Shown here piece by piece: positions 8,988 through 21,220 of a DNA stretch of 64,000 nt. The stretch's first letter is position 1. Each line of letters opens with the position of its first letter. Source of the stretch: Juglans regia (lineage: Eukaryota > Streptophyta > Magnoliopsida > Fagales > Juglandaceae); the NCBI RefSeq assembly GCF_001411555.2, contig NC_049911.1, forward strand, positions 34,361,340 to 34,425,339. Reading direction: 5' to 3'. A model generated the notes under the pieces. That model was not told the DNA's origin. It was given only the letters and a program-made list of their open reading frames with translations, and did no database searches. The position numbers and the translations under genes are program-made.

Positions 8988-11900
8988 CTATCTGCATCCC
9001 TTTAACAGATAAGAAGAGGGACTTGAGAAGCTTACTACAGCATTGGAGGATTTGCTATTTTCTGTTCCCTTCCCAGGTGTTCCACATTCACTGAAGTCAA
9101 GGGTGCGACACTCCGTCTGCAAAGATTCGATAACAGTATTCAGAAGACTCCGTTATATTCATGAGGGAATCTATTAATAGTAGAATCCAAGAGCTTAAGA
9201 AAAACAAAGTTAGAGTGAGGAAGTATAAATTTATGCAAAATTGGTCATACCAATACGGTTGGTGCCAAGTGGGAACGGCGATTGTGGGGAGTTTTCTCTT
9301 GGTCCATATTCCCATGGTTGTTGCATGTTCCCTTTTGTAATGTTTTTGGAGTTTCATTTCCCAAAACCTCCTGAGCATTGGCATATGCAGTAGCACTGTG
9401 CTCGCTTATATGTTTCATCAACCCAATGGCATCATAGCTTCTATCCCCTGGGCTCATAAAATACCCTATATCCTGAAAGAAATTACTAGTACTAGTAAAA
9501 GAACCATAATCATATCTAACACAAAGTTGAAGAAAATACTTATCAACCAGAACTTGTGATACCTCAATTGCAATTTCAGTATCAACCCTTGGGCCCGGCA
9601 GAAAAGAATTGATGAACCAAGGGGATTTCCATGCTGAAGGGGATTTCCATGCTGAAGGGGATTCAATACTTCTTTTAAATGGAGTTCCACCGAATCTGAA
9701 ACAAACACCATCCAAAGACACCAATCAGCAATAACCATAGTCAATCTTCCATGATCAGCAAGAAATCAGCAGAGAACACTAAAACTCTAAGCTCAGTGAC
9801 GCCAGAAATCAGACAAAGCAAGATCATGCTGTTGGCAATATTATAATCCCACAGTAACTTTTGAAGTTGCAAGCAGGGAAAAAAAACTATTGAGGCAGAA
9901 GAAGCTTCAACTATCAACGAAACTCGAGGAAAATCATCCTATAAACATGCTAAAGTTTCCATTACCAGCATCATTCCTGTCATTATCACCACTACTTGCC
10001 CACAGAAGACACCTGAGAAATAATTAAAAAAAACTGATAACAAAAGGAAAACTAGCTGAATCTTACATGCTAAAGGTTTCAACACCAGCATCATTCCGAA
10101 CATTATGACCAGTAGTCTCCAGGGGAGCTGATGAAGAAGCAGAGAGTACGCATGTAACTACAACCGAATGACTTCCGTGCTTCTTCCCACAAACAGCAGG
10201 GGACTTAACAGGTGCCCGGGGATTTCCAGAAGATAAAGTACTAGAAATGCCTTGCTTTGATGCAGCTGTCAAGCTTCTAGGTTGTTGATTCCTTGGAGTT
10301 CTAGCACTTGAACCTAACAACCTGTCTGCTTTTGAACCAACTTGGTCTGGAGAATGTAAAAGCAGATCATTCATGTTATGTTCAACAAGGACACCAGAAG
10401 GCTGCTCGACCTGATAAAGGTGAAAATTAGAGACTAGAGACAAGGAATAAGAATCAGGTCTTTACACTTACATAAGCACAACATACGCAAAATAGAGGTT
10501 CCATCAGAATCAACCAATTGACCAAAAAGTACAAGGACAACAACAACATAAATTGTCACTCTTTTTGCATCCAAACAGTCTAAGCAACAACAGGAAGAAT
10601 CTCACGACGATGTCAGGAGCAGAGCAACACCGGTAAAGTAGTCCAATTACACATTCAGAGTTAAATAGTAGCCAATTGGCAAGAGTCAACCAAATCTTAA
10701 TTTGTCATGACAAAGTAAAAAATACTCTTTGCTGACTTCTTCATTTATAGAAAACTAATGCTGCTTTAAAATTAAAAGAAAAAATAAATAAAATGAAAGC
10801 TAGTAAACAACTTACAACATGGGCGGCAGATTCAATATCAGCCATGTTCTTAACATCAACATCAACAGTCGCCCGCTTTATATTTTCTTGCGAATTACTA
10901 TCAGCAGAAGATGCAATGCCATCTCTTCCCTTTCCCTTGACCCCTTTAAAGGCATGATTGAAATTTTCTTTATCCTCAGGGGAGGCTCCAGAACTCCTTT
11001 TACAATTGGGCGATGGAGAGAGTAAAGGTGCTTTCTGTGCCCCACTTTCATCAAACATAACATCCAAGCGAGAAAAATCTTTGGTCAATCTGGATGTCAT
11101 GTCAATCTCAAGCTTTTTGTCACTTCTTCTATCAGATAATGGTGACAACAACTCGCGGTGTCGTTTCTTCAATATGGACGGTGTACCAGTGAAGGTCTTA
11201 GCAGCACTTTTCAGCACGGCATCAGGGCTATTATCACGAGATGGTGAATCCCACAACCTAAATGGGGTAACGCAGTTCATAGAAGACATCATAAGCCGGC
11301 GAATACCAAGTGGGCTATATTCTTGTTGCGTGTCACCACCAGATTGTATCAGATCACAGCTTAAAAATGGAATATCCAAGCTTGGAAAACGAGGGGGTTC
11401 GTAACATAGTGCTCCAGCATCTTGATGTTCTGGTCTTCCACTCATGGAATGGCACGTGTCTGTGATATCTGATCCAGAACCAAAACTATTTACAGGGACT
11501 AATTTTGAAGGTTCCTTTAAAATATCTGGTTGCTCTTGCATTCCTGTGTCATCTATGTCATTATTGCAAGGAGGATCGGCAGAGTCATTGGTATAGATAA
11601 AGCCATCACGGGCACTAGTGACAAACCCATGTTCTTGAGTTTCAAATAACCGATTTGGTTCGTCACTGTAGAGAACTGCACCACAATCAACAGATTGAAG
11701 CGAACATAGGGACCCAGAAGGCTGAGAGCATGGAGTTACCATTAGAGACCCCGAAGAACAATAAAATTGTACAGCTGAACTTCCACCAGCTTCAGGTATA
11801 ATGCTGCTTAATGATTGGCAACAAAATGAATCAGTGCATCCACCTGAAGGAACTATATTGGAGCCTTTTGTGAGACTTCCACAGAAAACACCATCATTTA

Positions 11901-14900
11901 ATGCCTCTGAAAATAGAACTCTACAACATTCATCATCGGGTATCAGCACCGGCCCATGTTTATAAGAATCCATGGCTATATCCCCCATTGAAGTAGAAGC
12001 TCTCAACTCCTCTGAAGTTCGACAAGCAATATTCATCGTTTCATGGCTTTCATTAGTGCCTATACAATGTGTTTGCAACTGTGATGACTCCTGTCCCACT
12101 TCCAATGACGATATATCTGGTAATGCATGCAGAATAAACTGGTGATCACTGCCAGCAGAAGTTTCAGCATCATGCGAGAAGTTTTGGTGAAGAAATTTGT
12201 CAGAGCAATCTGCGTCACAAGTAAACTCGGGAATTGAAAAGTCTTCCAGAGATGTGTAATATTGGTCGGAACAAGATGGTGGGCTCAAGCTTTGTTCCTT
12301 TGCTGAACCAGATTCTTGAGTTAACATGAATTCCTCTCTCGTATGTAAAACTGAATTGGCCATTTCACTTGAAGACTTAAAGCAAACTGCAACAGTTGAG
12401 TCTTGACTGCATTCCAATATTTCCTCTGCTTCTATTCCTTTGAGACCACTATCATCTCCACTACTCTGCATCCTTAAAGATGATGAAAGCATGTGTTGAG
12501 TTTGATGTCCAACAAGAGGAAGGGCTGGGATCTGAGCAAGTAAACCTGATGCCAGATAAGAATCCAATTTCTTTTTTACCGAACTGTTCCAATGATTTTT
12601 TATGGCATTGTCTGACCTGTTGACCACACAAGTGCAGATATATCACAAGATATGATTTTGTAAGTTTCGAATATTGTTGTAACATGTCTCAGAATAGAAC
12701 ATATAATGCAAGAAATATTGAATACCAGGAACAAACGAACGTAGAGAAACAAAAACTAAGTAGAACAGTGGAAAATTGTACCCTCTTGTACAAATAACTA
12801 GTTGACATACCTTCCTGGTAATAACTTTGCTAGCTCTGCCCATTTGTTCCCGTAAATCTGATGCGCATGAATCAAAGCCAGTTCCTCTTCCTGGGTCCAT
12901 GCTTCTTTGTTTATAGCAGGATTAAGATGATTATGCCACCTAAATTTGGTATCAATCTACATGAGTACAAATGCAGCATACAGTTTCCAACACACAAGAC
13001 GCATACAAGACAGTAAGATATGCATATAATTGAACATCTTATCCAGAACGCAAAAAAGAAAAAAAAAAAAAACACACACACACACACACAGCATCAAGGT
13101 AAATGTTAGAGAAAGCCATTTATTCATACCTTTCACGACATTGCTTACCAATACGTCCAGGTAAATGCTGTGCAATGGTGGACCATTTTTTTGGACCATG
13201 CTTGTTCACCAATTTAATAATTACTTCATCCTCCTATTTACATTTCACAAAAATAACCAGCAACTGTCATGTTGAATCATAAAATGACAAGCAATATAAC
13301 TTAGGCAAAATTGAGAAAGGAAATTGATATAAAACAGCAGTATAGGTCACCTCTTTAGACCATGGACCTTTGACAAGCTCTGGATTCAAGACTTTCTGCC
13401 ACCTATGTAGGCATTGGACATCGGTACGGTCCTTGAAACACTCCGCTGCATGGACAAATTTTACTATTAACAAATGAGTGAGTCAAAATATTAAGAAAAG
13501 TCAAAAGTACCACAAACTAAGAAATATGTGTAAAGTGGTTCAATGGTACGCTCATAGGTAACAAATGCTTAGCAAAAGATATTCAGTTCAAAATGTAAGC
13601 GATAGAAAGAGAAGGCAAAGGCTAAAGATTATTTGAGCACAACAGTAGCACCGCTGAGAAATGAAAGTTTTTTTATCAGTAAACGAGAATTTTATTGATG
13701 ACTATAATAGGCATAGCTCATGTATAAGGGACATATACACGTAGTACCAACTAAGAAATCAAAGTAAATTGGATAAGAAAAATGGTCAGATGTGACAAGT
13801 ACCTGAAACTGCACCCAAAATTGGTTCATTCCATATTTAGGTAACACATTGCATAGGCCACAGTAAAGAGATAAAAGCCTATGACGCATATGCCCAAATG
13901 TAGCAGAAACAATAATGGTTGGAATATGGTTTTTTGTTTTAAATGGGTTCGCAATGTCCATTGAAAGCACCTATCTTAAACTTGTCCGCAAGAAAAGAGG
14001 AACACAGATTAATGCCCATAATATTTGCAAAAAGCACCCAAGAAGGGAACAACAGGAGCCCATTTAGAATGGAAAAGTGTAGCACAAAATGTGAATGGGA
14101 GAAAGATGGATAATGTTATCTGGGACAATCTTTCAGACAAAAGCTTGAGCAGGACTAAACTTTCCTGTACAGGTCACCTACAAGTGACTGTTTCATGTTA
14201 TGAAATTTTAAAAGGAACCAAAAAATTAATGTAACAAAAAACCTAGCCAACAAATAAATTGTCAGTTTTTTAATGATCCCTCCTTGTTCGATGTTCAGGT
14301 TGTCCACTGTCTAATTTTGCAAGTTATTGTTTCCTCTATTACTTTCCTATAGAAGTCAAACTTTCTAGTGAAAAATCAAATTAAGCCTTTAAAAACTTTC
14401 CTGTACAGGCCTTTAAAAACTATAGGCCATCTATGTTAGATGGCAACCAATAACTTAGTGTTTAATATAGGAAACAAACAAAGATCTAAGCACAGAAAAA
14501 TGTTTAAATATATTCATAGAATAAAATAAAAACACAGGACCGAAAGAAATTCTAAAGTATAATGAACCCCTCATTTGTTTAATAATTTGATGAAGGAGAT
14601 AAACACATTGGTTCTGCAATAATACCTATTTTTTTCCAGTTCTTTCCTTTAAAACGCTGAACGGCCTTCTGTAAAATCTCATCCTAAAACACATGGAAAA
14701 CCCATTTCATTCAGATCATGAAATTGCATTCACATCTGAATAAATATCAGTGAAATTTTGCTCCTTAATAAATCCTAATTGATGAACAAATAAGTGAATC
14801 AAAACAATGACTAACAAACTTGTTATATTATCAGAGCATCAAAAACATATCGAAAAAATTAGTTATTACTCTCGCCCCCTCCACCATAAGAAACCCAAAA

Positions 14901-15506
14901 GGAATTGAAGAAAAAAGATAGGTTTCACCTCTTCTGGTGTCCATTGGCCTTTGGTAGAACGCCTTGTAGGACCACTTGTCCTCCTAAAAAAGAGTAAGAA
15001 CTGTTATGCTAATGAATAATAGCTTTGCCTAAATCTGAGCATTAACTATCCATGATATGGGTAAAAGAACACGTTACCAAGACAAACAATTTATTCTACA
15101 AGGAAGCTAGGTTTTCCAAAAGAGAAATTACCATTAAGGAAAAAAGTTTCAAAAAGCTGTTTCTCAACATTTTTATTTTACTTCTTGGAGGATCAACAAG
15201 AAAAGCCCAATAGCGCATGAACTCAATGACATGAAATATAAGAAAAATCTTCAGCACCAGTTAAAATAGTGATTCATCTGAAGTCATAAAGTAAGCCATG
15301 GAAATTGCTTGAGCCACTGGGCATGCAAAAGGTTGACAAGAGAGACTTCTCATATTAGCATAGAAGAAAATTGGAGATGTTGACATGACAAGGAAAGAGC
15401 AAGCAAAGTTCAAGATGCTATTAGATTACCCATGCAGAGGTCGCGTTTTCTGATCACCATCGCCAAGCTCATCTTGTGGAGTGTGGATTTTTCTGTCACC
15501 TTCCAT
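8988..15506 (-). CDS. MYB3R: MYB3R (R1R2R3-Myb) transcription factor
   Basis: Eleven coding exons on the minus strand: 15430-15506, 14929-14983, 14626-14683, 13351-13445, 13130-13233, 12811-12939, 10816-12616, 10067-10410, 9563-9695, 9251-9472 and 8988-9116. They join to a 1048-residue frame, a normal size for plant MYB3R1/4-like proteins. Three Myb repeats lie at about residues 38-190: R1 from KGQWTPEEDE, R2 from KGPWSKEEDE (with GRIGKQCRERW), R3 from KEAWTQEEE (with GRSDNAIKNHW). Each has the spaced tryptophans of the helix-turn-helix. The long C-terminus has the conserved block GTPFKRSIESPSAWKSP and ends SSYLLKGCR. The family acts in the nucleus on MSA elements (core AACGG) of G2/M genes such as cyclin B, as activator or repressor by subtype. 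A 5' UTR exon probably lies at about 16340-16540. An extra in-frame exon is possible at 9947-10012. Confidence 0.95.
9623..9658 (-). repeat. In-frame 18-bp tandem duplication in MYB3R exon 9
   Basis: The unit reading GGGGATTTCCATGCTGAA on the plus strand occurs twice in tandem. The protein therefore reads SPSAWKSPSAWKSPWF where related MYB3Rs have a single SPSAWKSPWF. The frame is kept. Confidence 0.85.
9947..10012 (-). other. Possible duplicated exon (8b) of MYB3R
   Basis: This 66-nt segment has an upstream CAG acceptor and a GT after its last base. It resembles the 3' end of exon 8, about 80% identical by eye over ~52 nt, and both end AGCAT|GT. It is in phase to follow exon 8 and precede exon 9 (22 codons, no stop; DRNDAGNGNFS). 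The intron between exon 8 and this segment would be only 54 nt, shorter than most plant introns. It may therefore be a relic rather than a used exon. Confidence 0.4.
13072..13090. repeat. (AC)n microsatellite in MYB3R intron
   Basis: A short CA repeat follows an A-rich run, upstream of exon 6 in gene sense. Confidence 0.9.
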
Positions 15507-16339
15507 AGTTTCTTGACAAATAGGTAAAGTTGCATACCCCAATTCCCACACGACGACAACTCTCTCCAGAATACGCTCTCCAAATCATTATATTCTAACT
15601 AAGAAGAGGCAGGAGCTACCTTGTCGCACAAAAAACCCATAGACTAAGGGAAGGAAGCACAGAAAAAAACCAAAATTCTAAAATTACTTAATATAATCTT
15701 CAATATTGATAGAAAAGCAGGTACAAGCTAAACAGAAAATGGAGCATGCAAGGCAATAATTCAAAATATTGGTAAACACCTATCAACATGAAGTAAAATA
15801 CATAATCTCATAAAATGAATTTAAAAATGAAAATAAAACAAGATTAATGAAGAATTCAGTTATTTCTGAGCTGGTTAAACAATGTATAAGAGGTCCAAGA
15901 TATTTCCAATCCAATAGCCACGATCTGGCATCTATTCTATCAATCCCTCAAGCCAATGAGATTAAATGAATTCGAGCATAAATCATGATGTCTTGCGCAA
16001 GATAATTTTGATAATTGTAGGACAATTTTGCCAGTCTGGTGGAAGTTTTAAAACTCTAAACAAAAAAAGATATGTAACTTCAAAAATTTAAGCACAAAGT
16101 TATTTCGTCCGAAGAAACACCGAAACTGTTCCAAAAAAACCCTAACATTGACGAACTCAAATACGACAAAGTATATTCTAGAATTTGGACAAATTGCAAG
16201 AAACTTGAGAGGAATTTCAAGCTTGCGTCAATTGAATAATTGAAATTTGATCCAATCCAAAGCTCGTCGATACTGATAAAAGACATTGAATAAGAAAAAA
16301 TAAAGTTTAAGTAACCGAAATCCTGAGGCAGGCACTCAC

Positions 16340-16540
16340 TGAACTGAGCTTTAGAATGCGAAACGTAGGCAGAGAAGGAAAGCGATAGTGAGATCAACAC
16401 AATGCACATCTGCAGATCCAGACGAAGGTATGCCAAAAAGCAAAGGAGAGAGAAAGTCGATCTGCAAACGCAGTTTGAAGTAGAGGAGAGAGGGAGAGAG
16501 AGAAAGAGAGGAGCGAAACGGTCCGGAGCTTATTCAAACA
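16340..16540 (-). promoter_or_regulatory. Probable MYB3R 5' UTR exon and promoter-proximal region
   Basis: On the minus strand this is a CT-rich leader typical of plant 5' UTRs (runs of TCTCTC at about 16470-16510). It contains a short upstream open frame and a possible donor TTCA|GTGAGT near 16342. The ATG-bearing exon begins shortly upstream of 15506. Exact ends cannot be fixed without transcripts. Confidence 0.4.
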
Positions 16541-17004
16541 TGAAAAACATTAAACGCGGACTAGCGAGTTTCAAACCCTATGGTTAAAGGTCTAGCAGGT
16601 TTGGGTAACTGGACAGAAATAGCGGCCATCCACTTCTGGAGCTTCTCGTATTGGATTAGAAAAATTGTATTTTGTCCATTCTATTGGTCTCTTCATTTTA
16701 TATTTTATGTATTTTAATTTTTTTTATTTAGTAATTAATGAAATGATTATTAATATATTAATATATTTTTATTTTTTAAAATATTTTAAAATAATAAAAA
16801 AATAAAATGTAGAGAGTAGACTGGACGAAATCTGTAGATAAAGCATTGTAATAAAGTTTGTAACCAATCAAACAGCTACATATGTCAATTAGACCAGTAG
16901 CTAGAACCCAAGCTTACGGCACAAACCCAAAAAGCCCAAGATCCACTCGAGCCACGGATACTTTTGCTTGTCGTTATTGGGTTTTTTTTTCCCCATATAT
17001 ATAC

Positions 17005-17447
17005 ATGGATACCAAGGTTTTATCCACCGGAGTTTGCTACACGAGCTTGCCGCAAAGCTACATCAGACCAGAATCCGAGTGGCCTCGGCTGTCTGAAATC
17101 TCTGCTTGTGAAGATGTTCCCATCATCGACTTGGGTATTGCAGATAGAAGCAAAATTGTCAAGCAAATTGGCGATGCCTGCAAATCTTTTGGCTTTTTCC
17201 AGGTAAAAAGTACTTTCCATACACATGAGAGGATCAGTTCACTTAATTTTTTGAAAGAGAACTATACGATTATTTTGCCATTTTATTAAATACGTTTAGA
17301 TGATCAATCACGGCGTGTCACCGGAGGCAGTGCAGAAAATGTTAGAGGTGGCTATTGAGTTCTTTAGCCTGCCGGTGGAAGAGAAGTTGAAGCTCTATTC
17401 GGATGATCCTTCAAAAACAATGAGACTTTCAACAAGTTTCAACGTGA
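17005..17447 (+). pseudogene. DMR6-like 2-oxoglutarate oxygenase, 5' fragment (left arm)
   Basis: Exon 1 is 17005-17202 (66 codons, MDTKVLSTGVCYTSLPQSYI...) and exon 2 starts at 17300 after a TTTAG acceptor. The product matches the N-terminal DIOX_N region of plant DMR6/DLO oxygenases (PIIDLG, ACKSFGFFQ, INHGVSPEAVQKML). Homology stops at codon STSFNV, after which the sequence runs into the spacer and then a stop (ORF ends 17503). The catalytic double-stranded beta-helix with its HxD...H iron site is absent, so no active enzyme can be made. The first codon of exon 2 is ATG where the right arm and the family have GTG (FFQVINHG). Family members hydroxylate salicylic acid and dampen immunity. 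Confidence 0.85.
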
Positions 17448-17558
17448 CTTTATTATTATGGAGGAAAAGGACGTGGAAAAAGTGTACTTTTCTTCAAATG
17501 TGACTTTTTATGTGTGTTTGTGTGCGCGAAAGAAGGAGAGTAGGAAAGTAAGACTTAC

Positions 17559-18101
17559 TTGAAGGTAGGAGGATTGGAGGGCCACTCAAGCACATACTTG
17601 TCTAAAGGATAACAATGGAGTCTAAGATAATCTCTCCAATTGTGAACCTTGTCTTTTTTCACGTTAAAACTTGTTGAAAGTCTCATTGTTTTTGAAGGGT
17701 CATCCGAATAGACCTTCAACTTCTCTTCCACCGGCAGGCTAAAGAACTCAATAGCCACCTCTAACATTTTCTGCACTGCCTCCGGTGACACGCCGTAATT
17801 GATCACCTAAACATATTTAATAAAATGGCAAAATAATCGTACAGTTCTCTTTCAAAAAATTAAGTGAACTGATCCTCTCATATGTATGGAAAGTACTTTT
17901 TACCTGGAAAAAGCCAAAATATTTGCAGGCATCGCCAATTTGCTTGACAATTTTGCTTCTATCTGCAATACCCAAGTCGATGATGGGAACATCTTCACAA
18001 GCAGAGATTTCAGACAGCCGAGGCCGCTCGGATTCTGGTCTGATGTAGCTTTGCGGCAAGCTCGTTTAGCGAAATCCGGTGGATAAAACCTTGGTATCCA
18101 T
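17559..18101 (-). pseudogene. DMR6-like 2-oxoglutarate oxygenase, 5' fragment (right arm)
   Basis: Exon 1 (17904-18101) and the complete exon 2 (17559-17806) join across a GT-AG intron nearly identical to that of the left arm. Exon 2 extends further than in the left arm, through HNWRDYLRLHCYPLDKYV and PSNPPTFK, and ends at a good donor AA|GTAAGT. Codon 12 of exon 1 is TAA (18066-18068) where the left arm has TAC. The family INHG motif reads INYG. The remaining exons, with the iron- and 2-oxoglutarate-binding core, are absent in this direction. It is a broken copy and the probable parent of the left-arm fragment by inverted duplication, or both derive from an intact gene elsewhere. Confidence 0.85.
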
Positions 18102-18444
18102 GTATATATATATGGGGCCCAAAAACGACAAGCAAAAGTTAGTATTTAGGTAGAGCTAGGCTGCTCGCAGATGTGGTAGATCTCTCTCTCTCTGCTTAGA
18201 CTTTGTGTAGTTTCCAGGAAGGTGATATGAGCATATATTTATACACCCAGGGCACGAGTGCATTTGGGCTTTTTGGGTTTGTGCCGTAAGCTTGGGTTAT
18301 AGGCTCTAGCTACTGACCTAAGTGACGTATGTAGCTGTTTGATTGGTTACAAACTTTATTACAATGCTTGAAGTAGAGATTTCGTCCAGTCTACTGTCTA
18401 CATATATAGTTTGCTTGCAGAAGGACATATATTATCCAAAACAA

Positions 18445-19169
18445 AAATGCTAGGGACAATTGCCCCTGCATCCCCGCCGTGAAACCTGCTGATGTAGCAA
18501 TGGTAAAAAAAAAAATAGAATGAGGGAAACATTCTGTATACTAAAATTACAAATCCGAACACCCAACTAGATAAAAAGGATGAGAGATTAAGAAGATGAA
18601 ACCTCTAGTATAGATTGGAGGAAAACCTGAGATAGCAAACAACAAAGGATTGAGAGCAGCAAAAAATAGAAATGAACATATTTCAAGCCAAGCCCAATAA
18701 CAAACTGGGAGATGAAAAACGTTATCTTTTGGAGTAGTAGCTCAGGACCTAAGCTCTACAGGGAAATAGGATGCAAGAGCTTTGAAAATCAGTAACAATG
18801 GCGAAATAGGTGGAAATGAAGAGCGGGAAGCTAAAAAAAATAAAGGAAGAAGACGTTTTTTTTGTTTATGTTTATGGTACTGTTTACTTACACAGATCCA
18901 GTTCATACTTATTTATTAGTTAAATGGAGTGTGTGTTGGGAGATATGGAATGACGGATTTGAAAGAGGGAGTGTGTGTAACAACTTGGTGGTCTATGATA
19001 GCTCAAAGAAAGAAGAAGACAGAAGGGAAATGCGTTCACGTTTATGATCGACATATATTCTCGCCCCTTTTCCTTCTCCAAATTTTTTTTAATTTTATCT
19101 ACTAACGTACAGCCTGCCACATCAGCAAATTTCGCAGCGAGGACACAAGGGCAATTCTCCCTAGCATTT
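18445..19169. mobile_element. Non-autonomous DNA element with long inverted ends
   Basis: The segment starts AAATGCTAGGGACAATTGCC. Its other end is the approximate reverse complement (...GGGCAATTCTCCCTAGCATTT). Similarity continues for about 55 bp through GCTGATGT(A/G)GCA. No transposase is present and no clear target duplication was found. The long inverted ends suggest a Mutator-like or foldback element, but the superfamily is not determined. Confidence 0.65.
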
Positions 19170-21220
19170 ATGTATCCAAATATAAAATAAGATTATTTTT
19201 TGCTACAGTAAATTAGTGTTGTGATTGTGAGTCATGTTTGGTTTTACTATAGCTAGGCCAAACTGAATTAAAAATATTTTCTGTGAACACTCTCTCCTCG
19301 TCGATTTTTCCTTCCCTTGAACTCATTTTTTCATTTCTTCCTCCCGCATTAATTTCCCCTCTGTTTCTCCTATGTTCCTTTCTGCTAGAATTTATTGTGT
19401 CTTGCTTTTTCTCTCTCGTCATTGAAGTCCTTGTAAAATCACTACCTTTTAGATCCCCTCCTCGTGTTTACAAAATCACTCTCATTGCTTCCTTCATCTG
19501 AGTTTTAGACAAACCTTTGTTGCAACACCTTCTGTTTCATCACAACAGCACCAGTTGAAGCCCTTTGCCTTTAGGGGGTCATCATCATCCTTCAAGCACA
19601 TCCTCCCATGAGTTTCAAATCAAATGTAAGTATGTCACTATTTGTTTTATTGTGATGTTGATTTCAAAGTGATGAGAGGATTTTATTATAGATTGTGAAT
19701 TGAGGGTTTAGTGTTTTCTATTGGAGATTTTCTTGTAAAGTTTCGAATCAAAGGAATTTTGTTTGTGGAATTGGTTTTTTGCTCGAAACAAATTTACTTT
19801 CCAACTCTAAAGTCTTCTCTGTTCATATTGGCATGAAACTCAATTCACAAAATCCATGACACCACAAACACTCGCTACCCTGCCAAACATCTAAAGCACC
19901 AATGTACAGTCTGATTTTACATTAACCCATCATCCATGACTTATCAGTGACGACAGTAAAATTGTAAGTGATGACCATGAAATTCCCCTGCCCATGAAAT
20001 CGTAAGTGATGACTATAATCATCATCCCGAAGGTGAACATAGATGTATAATTATTAATACTTATCGTAATAATTATCCAATAAATGGATAATCCAATGTG
20101 TGAATATATTGTATTAATCGTAAGTGATAACCATGAAATATTCATAACATTTAGGAGTGGGAAGAGGCAACAGAACATTCAGGAGTGTTTGGTTTTTTAT
20201 ACTCATTATAATATTCATAAATTATTTCTCATATCTATATGGATTTTTAGTCAGTCCTTCGTATAGCATCAATGCTAATATTTAGCCAAGTTGAAACAAG
20301 GAGATTGTCCTCCTCTGTAGTGAAAGACACACCTCATCGAGACTTTTTAGTGTATGGCTTTTGTCCACTTTCAGCTTGTGATGATTGAACCACAATATCA
20401 TCATATATCCTATTGAACAAGGTGTTGTTTTCCTCGTCTATCACTTTGAAATAGAGCGGTGAATAAGGAATCTGCAACAAACGAAGTCTCAATCTTTGAA
20501 TAATTTGAAGTTCATCAAACAGCTTGAATATAAATTTCAAACAACACTGTCCAGCATAAAAAAATCATAGGAACACAAGCTGTTGTCGCACAAAACACAA
20601 ACTAATAGTAAAAAGAAAACACATTATACAAATACAAAAAAGGAAAATGCTTCTCCCACAGAAGGCCACCGATTGCATTATTTTATTTTATTTATTTAAT
20701 TGTTAAGTAATTATTTTAAAATAAATAAATATTTAATGAGTTTAAAAAAATGTTTGAAAAAGAGAATAAAAATTTTACTATTGGGTGGTTGGTTTCGGTG
20801 GACTCCCACTGTGGGGAGTAGCACCGTCCTTTAGGGTAAAAAAAAATAAAACTGTTGTCGACAGAACCATGTCATCTCCCTGCCGGTGCTGCCAGCCTGC
20901 CACAGCACCTGTGCTATCCCAAATGCCAAAACTGATGTGGAAACTTATAGTCAAAATAATAATAGATGGATAATCTATTAAATTTTATTATTATTTTGAT
21001 TAATAAATAAATAATTTAATGTGAGAATAGATTTTAAATAAAATAATTAAATATAAAATCATATTATATTATGTAAATTATGATTTTATATTTACATAAT
21101 TCAATGAGAATGCTCATATAAGTTGAGCAGTAGAATTATTTTTCTTTTTCTTTTGACTCCGGAACAAAACAAATAGAAATCTTCAGTTTTGATGCAATTG
21201 GAAACAAAATTGGGATTACT

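Larger units (their letters stand above)
16814..18394. repeat. Large inverted repeat of DMR6-like oxygenase fragments
   Basis: The left arm spans 16814-17447 and the right arm 17659-18394, around a spacer of about 211 bp (17448-17658). The arms include promoter-side sequence, exon 1, the intron and most of exon 2 of a 2-oxoglutarate oxygenase gene. They face each other tail to tail. In the intron I count about three differences in roughly 97 nt, so the arms are around 97% identical. The right arm is longer because of a ~100-bp insertion between the promoter and ATG regions, around 18135-18250. Read-through transcription from either side would give a self-complementary RNA. Confidence 0.9.

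Noticed and set aside
10819..11404. Plus-strand open frames opposite the large MYB3R exon
   Set aside because: They are antisense shadows of a firmly identified coding exon, with no protein features of their own.
16080..16436. 118-codon minus-strand frame upstream of MYB3R with a hydrophobic start
   Set aside because: It overlaps the probable MYB3R 5' leader and reads into a likely intron. The signal-peptide look is probably chance, and no family matches.
16510..16525. AACGG in the MYB3R leader as a possible autoregulatory MSA element
   Set aside because: Only the five-base core is present; the flanking bases do not fit the MSA consensus, and a five-base match is expected by chance.
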